Part shown: positions 31,894 to 43,132 of the stretch, piece after piece
Numbering within the stretch: position 1 is the stretch's first letter
Layout of the letters: the number at the start of each line of letters is the position of its first letter
DNA from: Trichomonas vaginalis G3
Lineage: Eukaryota; Parabasalia; Trichomonadida; Trichomonadidae
Assembly (NCBI RefSeq): GCF_026262505.1
Contig: NC_067204.1
Span: 14,154,522 to 14,218,521, forward strand
Direction: 5' to 3'
Length of the DNA: 64,000 bases
Program-made: the position numbers and the translations under genes
Notes under the pieces: model-generated
What the model was told of the DNA's origin: nothing
The model's database searches: none
Seen by the model: only the letters and a program-made list of their open reading frames with translations

Positions 31894-32105
31894 AATTATT
31901 TGTTTATGTTAAATCGTCATTTTTATACACTATTTAATAATTTTTTGGCTGATTCTGATTTGTTTCTAATATGATGAACAAAATATCATGATTTCTCTAT
32001 TTTCAAAAAGTGCAAGTGATAGATAGTAATAATATCAATCACTTCAAATTGTTTTGAACATTATAAATTCAATAAAAATAGATACAAATAAAATAATAAT
32101 ATTAA

Positions 32106-33201
32106 GGGTCCACTGTAAGGCCAAATAAGGCCTATCGTCGTCCCAAAAATATTGCTCGAGATGGTGTTTTACTAAGGCCCAAAACTTAAAAAAGCTCAAA
32201 AAAATTAACTTTACTCTTTTGAGATCCTTATCAGATATGCATCAATTTGATGCAGTATCGCAGTTCGAATCTGATTTTTTAATGTAGATATACTCTAACA
32301 TTCTTGAAAAAATGCAAAATAATATTAATTAAGCTTTTCATTTCTGTATCATACACGAAATAAAATCATTCATTATACTAAACTTTATCAAAGTTTGAAT
32401 AATGAAAAAAAAAATATATCTAAATTTTTACATTGAGTCTGCTATTGATATGGTTAATATTAAATCTTGTAACAACGGGCATTGGCCAAAATAATACCCG
32501 CTAAAATACACAATTTTTTAAAATTTTATCAATTTGTTATGGTGCATATTTATGACAATGAATAAAATGCTTATCCTTCATAAGTAAATACATAATTTAT
32601 GCTTAAACACAAAAAATAACACGAAAATTTTTGGCCAACATATCAAAACTAAGGATAATGTTTTGAATATATAAGCAATAATACTTTGTCTAGAGAATTA
32701 AATTTGTGCTATCTAATTGTCAATTCTTTGAATTTTTTTTTAATGCAAGATATCCCGGCATTGGCCTCAATGAATATAAACTACATGCATCATAATATTA
32801 GTTTGTAATAGCATAAAAGCGAAATTCCTAATTTCTTCTCAAATAAATTCCTAAAAAAACATCGGAATTAATGATTGGAAATAGGTCAAAAAAATTCCTA
32901 ATATAAAACTTATACTTAAGATAAAATCAAAATTCGAAAATATCTATTTTTCAAAACACGCATCCAAAAGCGAAAAAATTCGAAAAAATCATGTTCTTAT
33001 AAAACTCGCCGATTTTGCAATTTTTATCCGATTTGAAGTGATAGAATATAGTACCATCTTACAAAAACATAGACTTCATTATTCCATTCACAAAATATTA
33101 ATCAGAACACTAGGAAAAGTGGATTTTCGAAAAAAGACGATAACGATTATTTGCAAATCGCCTCTCAATTTTGAGAGACTTTCAATTTTTACAGTGGACC
33201 C
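32106..33201. mobile_element. 1,096-bp TTAA-flanked non-autonomous DNA transposon
   Basis: Terminal inverted repeats GGGTCCACTGTAA and TTACAGTGGACCC are flanked by TTAA on both sides (32102-32105 and 33202-33205). The left arm of the inverted duplication (near 24837) carries the same flanking DNA with a single TTAA and no insertion, which is a pre-integration site. TTAA duplication with short inverted repeats is typical of piggyBac-like elements. A TA duplication with one more paired base in the repeats (a mariner-like reading) cannot be excluded. There is no ORF of significance inside. It includes TA-rich DNA with scattered short inverted repeats. Confidence 0.85.
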
Positions 33202-33271
33202 TTAACTTTTAATAAAAATTTTTTATGAATATATATTAAGATCCAAAATGCATAACGTCAATGACGCAATG

Positions 33272-35127
33272 CTATATTAAACATTTTGCACCGCATGAAA
33301 AATGTTCATCTTTATCGTCATTAGGAGATGTATCTTCATCTTTATCTTTTTCATAAATATATGCCCCATGAGAAAGAAGAAGGTTATATATTTCTTCATA
33401 ATTGTTATCTTTTGCATAATTGAGAGCTGTCTTTTCATATTTATCTTTTTCATTAATATTTGCCCCATGCGAAATAAGAAGTTCGACTGTTTCTTGATGA
33501 TTATTAATTACAGCATAATGAAGAGCTGTGTAACCTGCTTCGTCTTTTTCATTTATATTTGCACCATGTGAAATAAGAAGTTCAACTGTATCTTTCTCAA
33601 AATGTTTTACTGCAAATTGAAGAGCTGTGCTTCCATAATCATCCTTTTCATTGACATTTGCACCATGTGAGATAAAGAGTTGAACAATTTCTATATCATT
33701 ATGTTCGGCTGCTGAATAAAGAGCTGTTCTACCATTTTCATCCTTTTCATTGACATTTGCACCATGTGAGATAAGAAGTTGAACAATTTCTATATCATTA
33801 TGTTCGACTGCTGAATAAAGAGCAGTTCTACCATTTTCGTCCTTTTCATTGACATTTGCGCCTTGTGAGATAAGAAGTTGAACAATTTCTATATCATTAT
33901 GTTCGACTGCTGAATAAAGAGCGGTTCTACCATGATCATCCTTTTCATTGACATTTGCACCATATGAAAGAATAAATTTAACGATATTTATTCTATATCT
34001 ATTAACTGCTTCAATAAGGTGTGTTCAGCCTTCTTTAACTTTTTCATTGATGTTTGCACAACGTGAAAGCAGTAATTCTACTATTTCATTACTATTATTA
34101 AATATTGCTTCATGTAAAGCAGAGTCTCGAAGCCATATATCAGAGAGATTTAAATAGTTTGAAAGTAGAAATTTAACAACTTCTATACTATTATGTGATA
34201 CTGCCATTGCTAGAACATTGATATTATAAATAGCACCAAGTGAAAAGAAATATTCGCAAAGAGAGGGAATATCAAATATTGCAGAATAACGTAAGCATTC
34301 CTTAATATCATTAAATTTATCAACATGTACTAAAAATGATTCAAGATTATTATACTCTCCGCAACAATCTAAATCAATCTCTATTTTGTGTTCATTCATT
34401 AAGTATGTAACAAAATCAATATTGTGTGAAATTTGTGCATATACCATGCACTTATCGGTTGGTTTTTCATATTTCAAACATTCACTCATGATCTCTGGAT
34501 TTCCTCCTATAAATGAAAATTCTAGACATCTTTGAGTTATTCCTGAGTAAAATTTTGTTCTTAATAACTTGAAACAATCGACTGCTCCATGGTAGCAGCA
34601 TAATTCAAGTAATGAATAAACATGATAATATTCCAATTCATATGGATATAAATCACTATCAAGTTTCTGATCTTTATCGAATCCATCTCATTCAATGAAG
34701 TAGATGAATCGTTCTTTGTCATCATACATAATTGACCTGTAAATTGTATCGTTTGAATCAATATCGGTATTTTTTAAATACCTTGTTCTGAAATCAACAG
34801 TAGTGCTCAATTCAATTCCATATTCTTTATAAAACAGGTAGTTAGAAATGATTGGAATATGACTGACTTCCGTTATATGATATTCATCAGAGATGAGTTT
34901 CGCAAGTTTCAAGTATGACTTTGCATACCGGTTGTTATATGGGATGATATTTAAAATATCCCTCATAACATTTCGTGGATGATGTTTATTTGAATCAATC
35001 AAATTTGTTTTGATCATTTTGTAAATTGTGAGTATTTCGTCTTCTTTTTCTGCTTTCAACTGATATAGAGCAGTATATGAATCAATATAATATTGATAAA
35101 TACTTCTCAATTCACTATAAGTCTTTT
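33272..35127 (-). pseudogene. DUF3447-ankyrin repeat protein pseudogene, right copy
   Basis: Inverted copy of 23018-24765. It has lost the first codons at the duplication edge, keeps two of the same stops (after RFIYFIE and after NEKVKEG), lacks the stop the left copy has near 23755, and has one more ankyrin unit of the TALYSAVEHNDIEIVQ type than the left copy. The acidic C-terminal tail is shorter by one DTPPN-like unit. Confidence 0.85.
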
Positions 35128-35522
35128 AAACAATCTTATGAGACATAAACAATTAAAGTTCCAGATTCGGCCAAGCAATTGTTATCGTTAAAGTCCGAAA
35201 TTTATAGGGGCGGTGCCATGTGAGGTGAAATTTATCATACACCGATTGGACCTTTTGCTTTCCCGAAAACATAGAATTTATATTGGGGGCCAAATATAAG
35301 TGCATATATCTATACTAATCAAGCCATATTTACTCATATAGTATTGAGGAATAATGTGTTTTATATAAGATATGAATTTCAAAAATTTTGTTTTATTTCA
35401 TTTTGAATACAATGAGGTATCTATATATATACTCTATATTGTGTTTGTAAACTCATTTTGGTCACATATCCATTTTTTAATCTGCATCTTATTTGAGATT
35501 TCAAATTTTTATCGACAATCAT

Positions 35523-35583
35523 ATATGATCACATCGGCATTTGGAGATACTTATTATGTATCTCCAAATGCCGATGTGATCAT
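35523..35583. repeat. Near-perfect palindrome
   Basis: Arms of about 24 bp (TGATCACATCGGCATTTGG and its complement, then AGATAC/GTATCT) flank a 7-nt loop. Confidence 0.9.
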
Positions 35584-35653
35584 TGTATTTAATTGTATAT
35601 TAACCAAGAGATTCCGATGCAGAATATTCAAAGTAGATAGTTTTTCAATTCTG

Positions 35654-36479
35654 TACACATAGGTGCAGGGTCTATCACTGGCACCCTGCACCTATGTGTG
35701 CAGAATGGGAAAAGCGCGCACTTTTACCTTTCGATGCGAATGTTGCAAACACTTTTCCCATTCTGCACATATATATGCAGGGTCTATCACTGGCACCCTG
35801 CACCTATATGTGCAGAATGGGAAAAGCGCGCACTTTTACCTTTCGATGCGAATGTTGCAAACACTTTTCCCATTCTGCACATATATATGCAGGGTCTATC
35901 ACTGGCACCCTGCACCTATATGTGCAGAATGGGAAAAGCGCACTTTTACCTTTCGATGCGAATGTTGCAAACACTTTTCCCATTCTGCACATATATATGC
36001 AGGGTCTATCACTGGCACCCTGCACCTATATGTGCAGAATGGGAAAAGCGCGCACTTTTACCTTTCGATGCGAATGTTGCAAACACTTTTCCCATTCTGC
36101 ACATATATATGCAGGGTCTATCACTGGCACCCTGCACCTATATGTGCAGAATGGGAAAAGCGCGCACTTTTACCTTTCGATGCGAATGTTGCAAACACTT
36201 TTCCCATTCTGCACATATATATGCAGGGTCTATCACTGGCACCCTGCACCTATATGTGCAGAATGGGAAAAGCGCGCACTTTTACCTTTCGATGCGAATG
36301 TTGCAAACACTTTTCCCATTCTGCACATATATATGCAGGGTCTATCACTGGCACCCTGCACCTATATGTGCAGAATGGGAAAAGCGCGCACTTTTACCTT
36401 TCGATGCGAATGTTGCAAACACTTTTCCCATTCTGCACATATATATGCAGGGTCTATCACTGGCACCCTGCACCTATAT
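35654..36479. repeat. 112-bp tandem repeat of paired palindromes, seven full units
   Basis: Units start at 35698, 35810, 35922, 36032, 36144, 36256 and 36368, and a diverged one starts at 36480. The period is 112 bp, except one unit of 110. Each unit has a palindrome with 17-bp arms (GTGCAGAATGGGAAAAG and complement) around a 34-nt loop, then a second one (GCAGGGT/ACCCTGC) around CTATCACTGGC. The first copy of the second palindrome (35654-35699) has perfect 17-bp arms. As 112 is not divisible by 3, all three plus frames are open; these ORFs are not genes. Confidence 0.92.
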
Positions 36480-36826
36480 GTGCAGAATGGGAAAAGCGCG
36501 CACTTTTGTTCTTCGATACGAATGTGTCGGACATAATTCCTGATTTGCTCATATATTTGCAGGCTCTATCACTAGGACCCTGCAACTATATGAGCAAATC
36601 AGGAATTGCTTGCAATTTTTCACTTGAATGTGATTCATTGAATTTCAATTCGAGAAAGGAGTTTACAAATGCAGGGTATTGTTCCTTTACCCTGCATTTG
36701 TAAACTCCTTTCTCGAATAGCTTGCACTTTTTCAAAGAATGTTAAACATCGAATTTCAATTCGAGAAAGGAGTTTACAAATGCAGGGTAAAGGGACAATA
36801 CCCTGCATTTGTTAACTCCTTTCTTG
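36480..36826. repeat. Diverged unit and two further long palindromes
   Basis: Stem-loops at about 36536-36605 (CCTGATTTGCTCATAT arms), 36642-36718 and 36751-36826 (both AATTCGAGAAAGGAGTTTAC-type arms with TGCAGGGTA near the loop). The last two are sister hairpins with different loops. Confidence 0.85.
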
Positions 36827-37122
36827 TAAAACCTTCCTCCAAAAAATATAAAGATCACATTCTTCTTAAAACTCTCAAAATCTCATTATTTCAATCTTAT
36901 AATCATAAATAAACATACTCTTTCTATCTAATATTTCTCTATTCCTTAATTTTCTTATGAAATTTGTTATTTTTTATTTAATTTTTAAAATTTTCAATTT
37001 TTTTGGATAATTTTATTCAATTTTATGATAATTTATTCTATTCTCATTATATAATAATATTGTTCATTTTTATTTTTTTAATTTTTCAATGCATACGATA
37101 ATTTTTAATTCAATTTTTAAAC
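36827..37122. other. AT-rich linker inside the hairpin element
   Basis: Very AT-rich with T-runs. No stem-loop of note. Confidence 0.5.
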
Positions 37123-38080
37123 GAATGTTTTGATGGGATGAGCTTACTGAGCATAGGCTCATCCCATCAAAACATTCCCTTAAAAACTCTGGCCTTCATC
37201 GAGGCCAGAGTTTACAATTCATCAGCTCAGAGCCAAGTTCCTCGACGGTCGTCCTCATTAGGCCCGATCCGAGAGGAACTTGGCTCTTCATTAAAATCAC
37301 AAGCTCTGGCCATTGCTAAGGCCAGAGCCTGCAAATACAATCCTCAGGGCCGAGTTTTGCGATGATCGTCGATCATGTCGACGGTCTCGCAAGAACTCGG
37401 CCCTGAAAGACATACAAATACAGGCTCTGGCCCTAGCAAAGGCCAGGGCTTCGCTTACTGTCCTCAGGGCCGGCTTTCTCAAATGCCGTCCTGATCTAGG
37501 GCGGCAGGAGAGGAATCCGGCCCTGGGAACATCCAAATACGAAGCTCTGGCCCAAGCAAAGGCCAGAGCCTGCAAAATACTCAATGTTCAACAATTACAA
37601 ATCTCATGTCACCCAGAAAGCTATGAAGGAAGCCCTTTCTCTAGGTTAGGACTTCCTTCATAGCTTTCTGGTACTGAGTGGAGTGGTTTTGGCTTCCATT
37701 GCCGCTCACTCCAGTAAGATCACGAGATTGTACAAAAGCCACGGCAAGTGCATTCCAACACCATAAATACACTTGCCGTGGAATACGGTTGCGAGTGCCT
37801 GCTGCTTCAACCGAGATTTGCAGCAGACACTCACAATGATAACTAAAATTCATCATAAAGCTGGGAAATGGGCCTTTTCTCAAGGTCAAACCCCATTTCT
37901 CAGCTTTATGATATTGAAACGAACATTTTGAGAGGTTATTACTGTTTTTCCCGGAATCATCTTGAGATTCCGGGAAAGTCATAGCAAGTGTAATCTATTA
38001 GCATAGATACACTTGCTATGACACATATATGCCAGCATCTGCTGCTTACCCCCAAATAAGTAGCAGATGCTCGGCATCAC
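37123..38080. repeat. Cluster of about 16 consecutive stem-loops, GC-richer than flanks
   Basis: The first stem is 37123-37180 (ATGTTTTGATGGGATGAGC arms). Short CTCTGGCC/GGCCAGAG stems then recur near 37190, 37303, 37424 and 37543 and alternate with long stems (GAGCCAAGTTCC, AGGGCCGAGTTTTGCGA, AGGGCCGGCTTTCTC arms). From 37613 a four-hairpin module of about 238 bp occurs twice: arms AAAGCTATGAAGGAAG then AAAGCTGGGAAATGGG; GTGGAGTGG then TTTCCCGGAATC; CACGGCAAGTG then CATAGCAAGTG; GAGTGCCTGCTGC then AGCATCTGCTGC. Arms are intact in each copy although the sequence changed. Confidence 0.88.
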
Positions 38081-38506
38081 ATCTTGAGATCCTTATTATC
38101 TGCGTATTTTTCATTTTAATATATATAAATGTGTGTGTCTAACACAAGTCTATATGCGCCATGTAAAATATACACTAATACACACATATTGATCATAATT
38201 AATAAGATATCAAACTATAAAAACTGAGATATTACTATAAACTATATGTATTATTATATAGGTACCATACTATAAGGTCATATGAATATTATTGAAATTA
38301 GACACACTTTATATAATTTTATAATGTGAATAACTTGGGTCATAATTTTTTTTACGTAATTCCTACACGAAATGATCGACATTACCCTAGTCTATCTGCG
38401 TGCAAAATACCAAGGAACAAATCAAATACTCACCATATCTTTTTTTAAAAAGGTCCAATCGGTGTATGGTGATTTTCACCTCACATGGCACAACCCCAAA
38501 TTTATA

Positions 38507-38983
38507 TAACATTGCCTATATCTCATCATTTTGAAAGTTATCAACTATAACATTTTAATGATCATTGAAAGAGAAAAAACTTCAGTCTAATGCCTCAGAA
38601 ATATAAATTGACATTAAATGACTTATGTTTTTGATTGTTATTAATAAACATATATTATTTTAATATCTGGATAGAGACTTGCCAATATAAGGCTTAATAA
38701 TAACTAAATATCCACAATAAATAATTTAAATAAATTTTAATTTAAATCTTTTTGGAAATCCAATTACTTGAATTAAATTGTATGTGATTTATCATATATT
38801 ATTTTAATTGACGATATTCAACTTTATAATAAGATTAATTTTCTTTTTATTATTGATGTTTATTCTAGTATATATCTTAATTTTAGCTAATACAACTTAT
38901 GTGAGCTAATTTTATATCATGATTAAATTTTGTTTTAGACCAAATTTGAAAAATTACACTACATTGAAATAAATATGATAAGA
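38507..38983. other. AT-rich spacer downstream of the SUMO ligase gene
   Basis: No gene or repeat is seen. It should hold the 3' end signals of the minus-strand SUMO ligase gene. Confidence 0.5.
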
Positions 38984-40159
38984 TCAGACTGGAGAGCCTG
39001 AAGCTAAGGCAAAATAGAAGGGGTCAATCCTAATTTCTTCTAATGTGACTTGTTTCCGGCAAATTGGGCATTGCCATGAGTTATTTTTGATTGCATTACA
39101 AAGGAAGCCGGATATATCATAACATTCTCCATGCATGCAGTTCACACCTCTTCCAGGTCTAACAATAACTTTTCTTGTCAACGGACAAATACCGTTTGGT
39201 ATTGAGGATCCTGATAGAGGCATTTTTCTGGCAGGTTCCTTCATGCAAATCATCTGGATCATTCTATGAATCGATACTTGTTTCATCCATCTGATTGCTC
39301 CAACGATTTCTGTCTCCGGTTCAACAGAAACAACTTGGAATGATGTAGGACGATCCATAAATTGCTTCATTTCTGTGTAAAAGTTCGGACCTCTCATTGT
39401 AAGAAAAGTACCATCAATTTGGATAACAATTCTGCTAATAACGACTGTTGGATAGGCTGAAACAAATTGTAGAATTGGAATCAGAGTCTTATCGGCAGTG
39501 GTAATTGTAAATGAATGAGAATTATTCATATTTACACTGATAAGGACTGGTCCAAATGCGGGGTTATTATCAGAAAGTTCGTATAATGATGATGGCGATC
39601 CTTGGAGTAAACTTTGACTAATTTCCGGAGGAATTGTCTGAGCTGGCTGCATTTGAGGCGTCGGAGAGCCTTCTTCACTATGGGATGGTGAAGCACTTTC
39701 ATCAGCATCAATTGATAAGAGCTTTTTGAGCTTGGCTGAGAAGGCAGAAAGCAAATTTTGTTGGCTTTGACCAATAGTTTCGAGGAAAATGATAAGTCTG
39801 TTAACAAGAACATGCTTGTTTCCTCCAGTGGGAAGAGAATAATCTCTTAGAAGGTCTCTGAGTTGTGTAATTGATAATAACGAAATACCTCTAGTTAATA
39901 AAGCAATGTTATTTGTGGGCTGGAGCTGCATATTTTGTGGAAAGATCTCATCGGCCTTAGTTGCTTTAACAGATGGAGCTGGCGCTTCGAATGGAGGTGG
40001 AGATCGGGTTATTGGCTTAAAAGCATTACTTTTATTGAGTGTTGGTCTTGGAGTATTGGCTGTAAACCTCGGACGGTTTGATTGTGGTAAAGCGTGTACG
40101 ACGGGACGAGCGACTTGCGTGATTGGGAAGGAAAAAATAAGTTTCTTTGTCAAATTCAT
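38984..40159 (-). CDS. PIAS/Siz-type E3 SUMO ligase
   Basis: A 391-residue protein that would pass SUMO from Ubc9 to nuclear targets. Domain order matches the family: a Pro/Asn-rich N-terminus (1-80), a SAP DNA-binding motif at about 88-122 (LSITQLRDLLRDYSLPTGGN then VNRL), a PINIT-like beta region (about 185-290) and an SP-RING (about 315-378) with CPLTRK, C-x-H (VNCMHGECYD), and CPICRK. The start is taken as the ATG at 40159; the frame extends three codons further, but only to a TTG. The length is shorter than animal PIAS proteins (about 570-650) because the C-terminal tail is missing, which is common in protists. It is the only host gene between the hairpin MULE and the next MULE, and it looks intact. 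Confidence 0.88.
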   Translation of the reverse strand: MNLTKKLIFSFPITQVARPVVHALPQSNRPRFTANTPRPTLNKSNAFKPITRSPPPFEAPAPSVKATKADEIFPQNMQLQPTNNIALLTRGISLLSITQLRDLLRDYSLPTGGNKHVLVNRLIIFLETIGQSQQNLLSAFSAKLKKLLSIDADESASPSHSEEGSPTPQMQPAQTIPPEISQSLLQGSPSSLYELSDNNPAFGPVLISVNMNNSHSFTITTADKTLIPILQFVSAYPTVVISRIVIQIDGTFLTMRGPNFYTEMKQFMDRPTSFQVVSVEPETEIVGAIRWMKQVSIHRMIQMICMKEPARKMPLSGSSIPNGICPLTRKVIVRPGRGVNCMHGECYDISGFLCNAIKNNSWQCPICRKQVTLEEIRIDPFYFALASGSPV

Positions 40160-41111
40160 AAATTTCAATTAAATGGATATCCATTGAGTGCCCATCAAAT
40201 GAGGATCCGAATTTAGTAAAATTATTTTTGAATTCGCCCATAACACTTTTCTATCATTGAATTTAGAATGCCATCAACCAATGATTAATTGCAAAAATAA
40301 GTAGTATAGTATGCGGGTTTTGTGCACAAATTTGTAATCCTTTAAAAACAAAAACGTGCACATAAATTTTGAGTAGGGGTAATTTTAGCTAAAAGTGACA
40401 CGCCTGTAAAAAGTGACACACCCATGAAGGGTGTGATTACCGATCGGTAATTTCGACAGTTTAGAATTTAAAATTTTTTATGGAACTGTTGCGAGTTTCA
40501 TAAAGAATTTAAGGAATATAAGCAAAGATTTGAATCAAAATCTTAGACCTAAGCCGCTCGATTCGCTCGCGGCTTCCGCGAATTACAGATCAGCAAAGAT
40601 TTGAATCAAAATCTTCGAACTAAGCCGATCGCTTCGCTCGCGGCTTTCTTTATTATTTTAAATTTGCATATTTCCATCAAAAGTTCATAAGGTAAAAAAT
40701 TTCGTTTATATTATTGCAAAATAAAATCTTCATTATCAAAATAATATTAAATGATAATATAATATAATTTATAAACAACTATTATTTAATAAAGTTTAAT
40801 TGCCAAGGTTCATCTAATTTTTTGATTTTTAATGTTTTATGAATTTTATTTATCATGTATATATCTAATGAAAATTATATATGTAGAAGATAAGTACCTT
40901 AATATGTACGTAAAAATTAATGAAATTTATTTTGAATGTAGAACCGAGCAATTTTCAAATTTTGTGCTTTTTTTGAATCTTCTCGATACCAGATAAGTTG
41001 TGTTGGCTAAATAATATATGGATACAATGTGTCTTATAGATGAATATATGCACAAAGTTTAAGAGGCCATTTTCTTTCAGAAACCGAGATTTGTGAATTT
41101 TTTCAAATTTT

Positions 41112-42821
41112 GTGCTTTTTTTGATATTGAAATTTCATTTCATTTTTTTGATGCATATCGATGCACCATGCAAACTTAAAGAAAGGCTATCTTATATAGA
41201 TGCTATGAAAGCTGTCATTGATAACGAATGCCATGCAGGTTGTCCATATCAATTAAAAAAAAATCCAAATTTAGGGGGAACAAAATTAAAATTCAGGTGC
41301 AGTGCAGATAAATGTGAAGCATGTATCTCATTTCTAAAGGATGATGAAGAATATATCCTAACAGAATATAATGGAACACATAATCACAATCAAATCAAAG
41401 ATGAGACAAAGAAATACCACACATTATCACAATGCTATCGTCGGGTACTTATTAATTTTATAAAACAGGGGGTGATCCGAAAATGGCTCAAATTGAATGC
41501 GACAAAAAACTTGATCTGGATGATCCACTTAACAGGCCATCTTTTTTGAATGCATCTTCAGATCAAATGAAAACAATTCAGGAAAAAGGAAATAAAAAGA
41601 TCAAAGGTATTCAAAAGTACGATGATAATCAATTCAAGTCAACTCAATTATTTAAGGGTATCAAAGAACAAGAGTTACCAAAAGATTTAATTTATTTCGA
41701 TGTCGATAATTACAACAAACCAAAGAAATTAATCTTTTATTATGCTTCTTTCAAATTTCTGGACATAATCAAAATTGTGAAAGAGCATTTTATTGATGCA
41801 ACCCATTCATTACTTGAATTTAAAATGTTGTTTTACATGATATCAGCCAAATTTCCAAATACACATGCATTCCCAATTTTTCAATTTGTCGTTTATCCAA
41901 ACACTTCAGAAAATATTGCATTCTGTCTCAAGGCATTTTTTAACTGGGCAAAAGTAAAACCAAAATATTTTATGTCAGATTGTGCACAAGAAATCAAAAT
42001 GCGATTATCAACTCTTTTCCAGAAGTTATCCTTCATTGGTGTGCAGTTCATGTAATGAGGGCGTTCAGAAAAAATTTGAAAGATTATGCATTTGAGAGTC
42101 AGACAAATTGATATTAGATACAAAAATGAACTATCTTGCATACGGCAGAAATGGCAAGAAAGAATGGATTGAACCAACGTTCAAAAAAATTCTGGAAATA
42201 GCCGAAAAATTCCCAGAATTTTCAAAATACATACAAAATCAATGGATATCAAACCAAGAAAGATGGACAGCCGCTGAAAGAGATGAAAATTTAGCTCTCA
42301 CAAATAACATTTCAGAATCGATTAACAAAAAAATTAAATATTACTACTTTGGCGGAACAATTTTCATGAGATTTGATCGATTTGTGATGAAATTAATCGA
42401 TTTTATCGTTCCTTCATTTTATTACAGAATTTCTCAAGATATAAGGCTCAGAGAACAAAATTCCAAATCCGTTGCCATCTGAAAAAAAGCCAAAAAGTCT
42501 ACAATCAGACTGGATACAGAATTATGTATAATGCTCACTGATAAAATTAAATCGTTAATAGTTAACTCATCAGCAAACTTAAATACGCTTCAATTGGGTT
42601 TAGATGACCTACTTGATAAAGTTGTCAAGGCAGCAAAGGTTCAAAAACGAATGACCCAGTATTTTTCGAAATTAAGTATCCCAATGGAAATCAAGCTTAG
42701 TATTCTCACGCAAATTACAGAATTTGGATGCAATACCCCTCAATTCATTGTTGAGAATGCCAAGTCTTTTCAAGATAAAATTATTACAGATTTCCACCTT
42801 CAAATTTATACAACATTATAG
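41112..42821 (+). pseudogene. MULE transposase, decayed
   Basis: The plus strand encodes a FLYWCH/FAR1-like zinc finger (CHAGCP ... CSADKCEAC ... HNHNQ), then the MULE catalytic core with HFIDATHSLL (first Asp) and KYFMSDCAQEI (second Asp), WCAVHV-type sequence and the conserved NNISESINKKIK near the third region. The reading frame is changed or stopped at several points (near 41470, 42052, 42110 and 42480), so it is inactive. The neighbouring fragment at 52223-52680 is a relative. Confidence 0.82.
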
Positions 42822-42897
42822 AAATTTATGAATAAAAACTTGATATAAAATAACATTTTTATTTTTACTAAGAAAAAAAGGTTTTTGATAATAAATT

Positions 42898-43132
42898 TAT
42901 TTTATTTCGAAAAAGTAGCAATAATCGTAAAGGGTATTGATAGGCTTGCTAAAGTAACTAATTTTAGCTGTCAAATACTTTTGTATTTTGAAGTAAATTA
43001 GTATAAATTTGTTTTTACTTTTATTTCGAAAAAGTAGCAATAATCGTAAAAGGGTATTGATAGGCTTGCTAAAGTAACTAATTTTAGCTGTCAAATACTT
43101 TTGTATTTTGAAGTAAATTAGTATAAATTTGA
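42898..43132. repeat. Tandem duplication of about 120 bp in the MULE 3' region
   Basis: The unit with TTTCGAAAAAGTAGCAATAA and TTTTAGCTGTCAAATACTT is present twice, back to back, almost identical. Confidence 0.9.

Larger units (their letters stand above)
32057..35127 (-). repeat. Right arm of the inverted ankyrin duplication (with insertion)
   Basis: Counterpart of 22986-24880 in inverted orientation, split by the 1.1-kb element at 32106-33201. Confidence 0.85.
35207..38497. mobile_element. 3,291-bp non-autonomous Mutator-like element filled with hairpins
   Basis: Inverted ends of about 50 bp (GGGGYKGTGCCATGTGAGG then TGAAA...CATACACCGATTGGACC) match at nearly all positions. Both sides are flanked by the 9-bp direct repeat AAATTTATA (35198-35206 and 38498-38506). 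A 9-bp target duplication with these inverted repeats is the mark of Mutator-like elements. No transposase is present. The inside is a series of more than 25 stem-loops: a 112-bp tandem array (35698-36479), several single palindromes (35523-36826) and a GC-richer cluster (37123-38080). Apparent ORFs are products of the repeats. Confidence 0.85.

Noticed and set aside
35654-36479. CRISPR-like array (regular repeats)
   Set aside because: Units are continuous 112-bp tandem copies with no unique spacers and no cas genes, and the genome is eukaryotic.
35663-36703. Three overlapping 280-346-codon ORFs in the hairpin array
   Set aside because: They follow from a 112-bp repeat whose length is not a multiple of 3 and which lacks stops in any plus frame. 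They repeat the same residues in shifted order.
37138-37982. Ala/Arg-rich ORFs on both strands
   Set aside because: They come from GC-richer palindromes, which give mirror-image ORFs on both strands.
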